A stretch of DNA of 64,000 bases, taken from NCBI RefSeq assembly GCF_016612535.1, contig NZ_JAENXS010000001.1, positions 1,178,001-1,242,000 of the forward strand. The letters run 5' to 3'. This DNA is from Bradyrhizobium diazoefficiens. Lineage in GTDB: Bacteria > Pseudomonadota > Alphaproteobacteria > Rhizobiales > Xanthobacteraceae. Shown piece after piece: positions 63,471-64,000 of the stretch (position 1 is its first letter; each line of letters begins with the position of its first letter). The notes under the pieces were generated by a model. The model was not told the origin of the DNA, did not search any database, and worked only from the letters and a program-made list of their open reading frames with translations. A program made the translations under genes and the position numbers.

Positions 63471-64000
63471 ATGGATGACTCCCGCAAGAAGCCATTCGAT
63501 CCCTCAATCGCGGTCTCGCCGAACAATCCCTGCCCATTCCTCCGCGGCCTCGTCGGCGAAGGCTTCGTCGATGGCGGAACGGTGCCGCTCCGGTCGCTGT
63601 CGCAGACCATCGCGAATGCAAGCGGCGAGACTGGAGCAAAAAAGACGCTGGCGCGCATCCAGGTCCGCGGCGTCGCGCTGATCGCCAATGGCGCCTGTCA
63701 CATCCTGCAAAGCATCTTCTGGGGCGCGCAGCTCAATTCGCTTCGCGGCGGCCCGCTCGACAAGCTCGGTGCCGGCTCGCGCATCCTCGGCATCGACGGG
63801 CGCGTCAACGAGGGCGAGATCGCGCGGCTCGCCGGTTTCGGCGGCACCCATGCCGATCCCGATGGCGGCACCGAGACCGGGCTCAACGCCTCGCAAATCC
63901 AGACCTTCATGGCCGACAATCTCAAGCGCGCCGGCAATCAGTCGCGCTGGTATTACCCGATCCTGATGAAGTTCGAATGGCCGGTGCTGCTCAAGATCAT
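63471..64000 (+). CDS. Unrecognised protein, cut by right edge
   Basis: ATG 63471 (upstream AGGAA) opens a frame to the window end, at least 176 residues. The N-terminus is PFDPSIAVSPNNPCPFLRGL, then VGEGFVDGGTVPLRSLS. Later segments (GIDGRVNEGEIARLAGFG; DPDGGTETGLNASQIQTFMA) look faintly like EF-hand loops but lack a clear calcium pattern. The NPCPFL motif recalls the N-terminus of family-2 (chloroperoxidase-like) heme peroxidases; the similarity is too slight to name a function. The 199-base region upstream is AT-richer and should contain its promoter. Confidence 0.7.
   Translation, partial: MDDSRKKPFDPSIAVSPNNPCPFLRGLVGEGFVDGGTVPLRSLSQTIANASGETGAKKTLARIQVRGVALIANGACHILQSIFWGAQLNSLRGGPLDKLGAGSRILGIDGRVNEGEIARLAGFGGTHADPDGGTETGLNASQIQTFMADNLKRAGNQSRWYYPILMKFEWPVLLKI

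Overview
The window reads as chromosomal DNA of a high-GC alphaproteobacterium, most likely a Bradyrhizobium or close relative (Nitrobacteraceae). This is inferred from strong GC bias at third codon positions, a CpdR response regulator, a multi-GAF histidine kinase style common in that family, GTG/TTG starts, and at least eight dispersed palindromic (REP-like) intergenic elements of several families. Gene content is typical of a metabolically broad soil bacterium: small catabolic operons, each next to a LysR, Lrp or GntR regulator, with many orphan transport components. No phage, integrase, transposase, CRISPR array or rRNA was seen.

Layout. 1-913: edge of a tandem-GAF sensor. 1210-4452: a catabolic operon (Ldh_2 dehydrogenase, LLM flavin monooxygenase, fumarylacetoacetate-hydrolase-type enzyme). 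4454-7337: LysR regulator divergent from a secreted small protein and two membrane proteins. 7360-11417: Lrp regulator divergent from a fused indolepyruvate ferredoxin oxidoreductase. 11494-17349: amidase, LysR, and an EmrAB-type efflux pair with an AhpD-like protein; the pump promoters share a GATTATC motif. 17477-21724: D-amino-acid aminotransferase and a glutamate/aspartate-type ABC importer with a stem-loop inside the operon. 21822-31662: scattered catabolic enzymes (M20 peptidase, second LLM monooxygenase, benzoylformate-decarboxylase-like TPP enzyme, old yellow enzyme, aldehyde dehydrogenase, SDR). 31672-34561: zinc ribbon protein, then a Rieske protein with two paralogous amidohydrolases.

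34732-36611 is a decayed stretch: a LysR gene lacking its normal N-terminus, a histidine-kinase C-terminal remnant and a rearranged ABC binding-protein remnant, with one intact small membrane-protein gene between them. Next to it is a 1560-residue histidine kinase with seven GAF modules (36710-41392). 41721-44846: secreted proteins, including an alpha/beta hydrolase that has lost its catalytic serine and a periplasmic binding protein behind an FNR/FixK-type site. 44987-52504: mandelate-racemase-like enolase superfamily enzyme, sulfatase, GntR regulator, and a carbohydrate ABC importer operon without an ATPase, ending in a shikimate-dehydrogenase-like enzyme.

53184-54452 is a gene interrupted by two compensating frameshifts. 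It is followed by tRNA-Val(GAC), cpdR and an N-formylglutamate amidohydrolase whose start region carries a 20-bp tandem duplication. The intergenic space at 56403-56528 holds a well-formed candidate small RNA on the minus strand (promoter, exposed anti-Shine-Dalgarno motifs, terminator), which I consider the most interesting undescribed element. The window closes with a HisN-type phosphatase, a tripartite-tricarboxylate binding protein and LysR gene bracketed by two copies of a palindromic repeat, TauE and LysE transporters, an adenylate cyclase with TPR repeats, and an unrecognised gene cut by the right edge.
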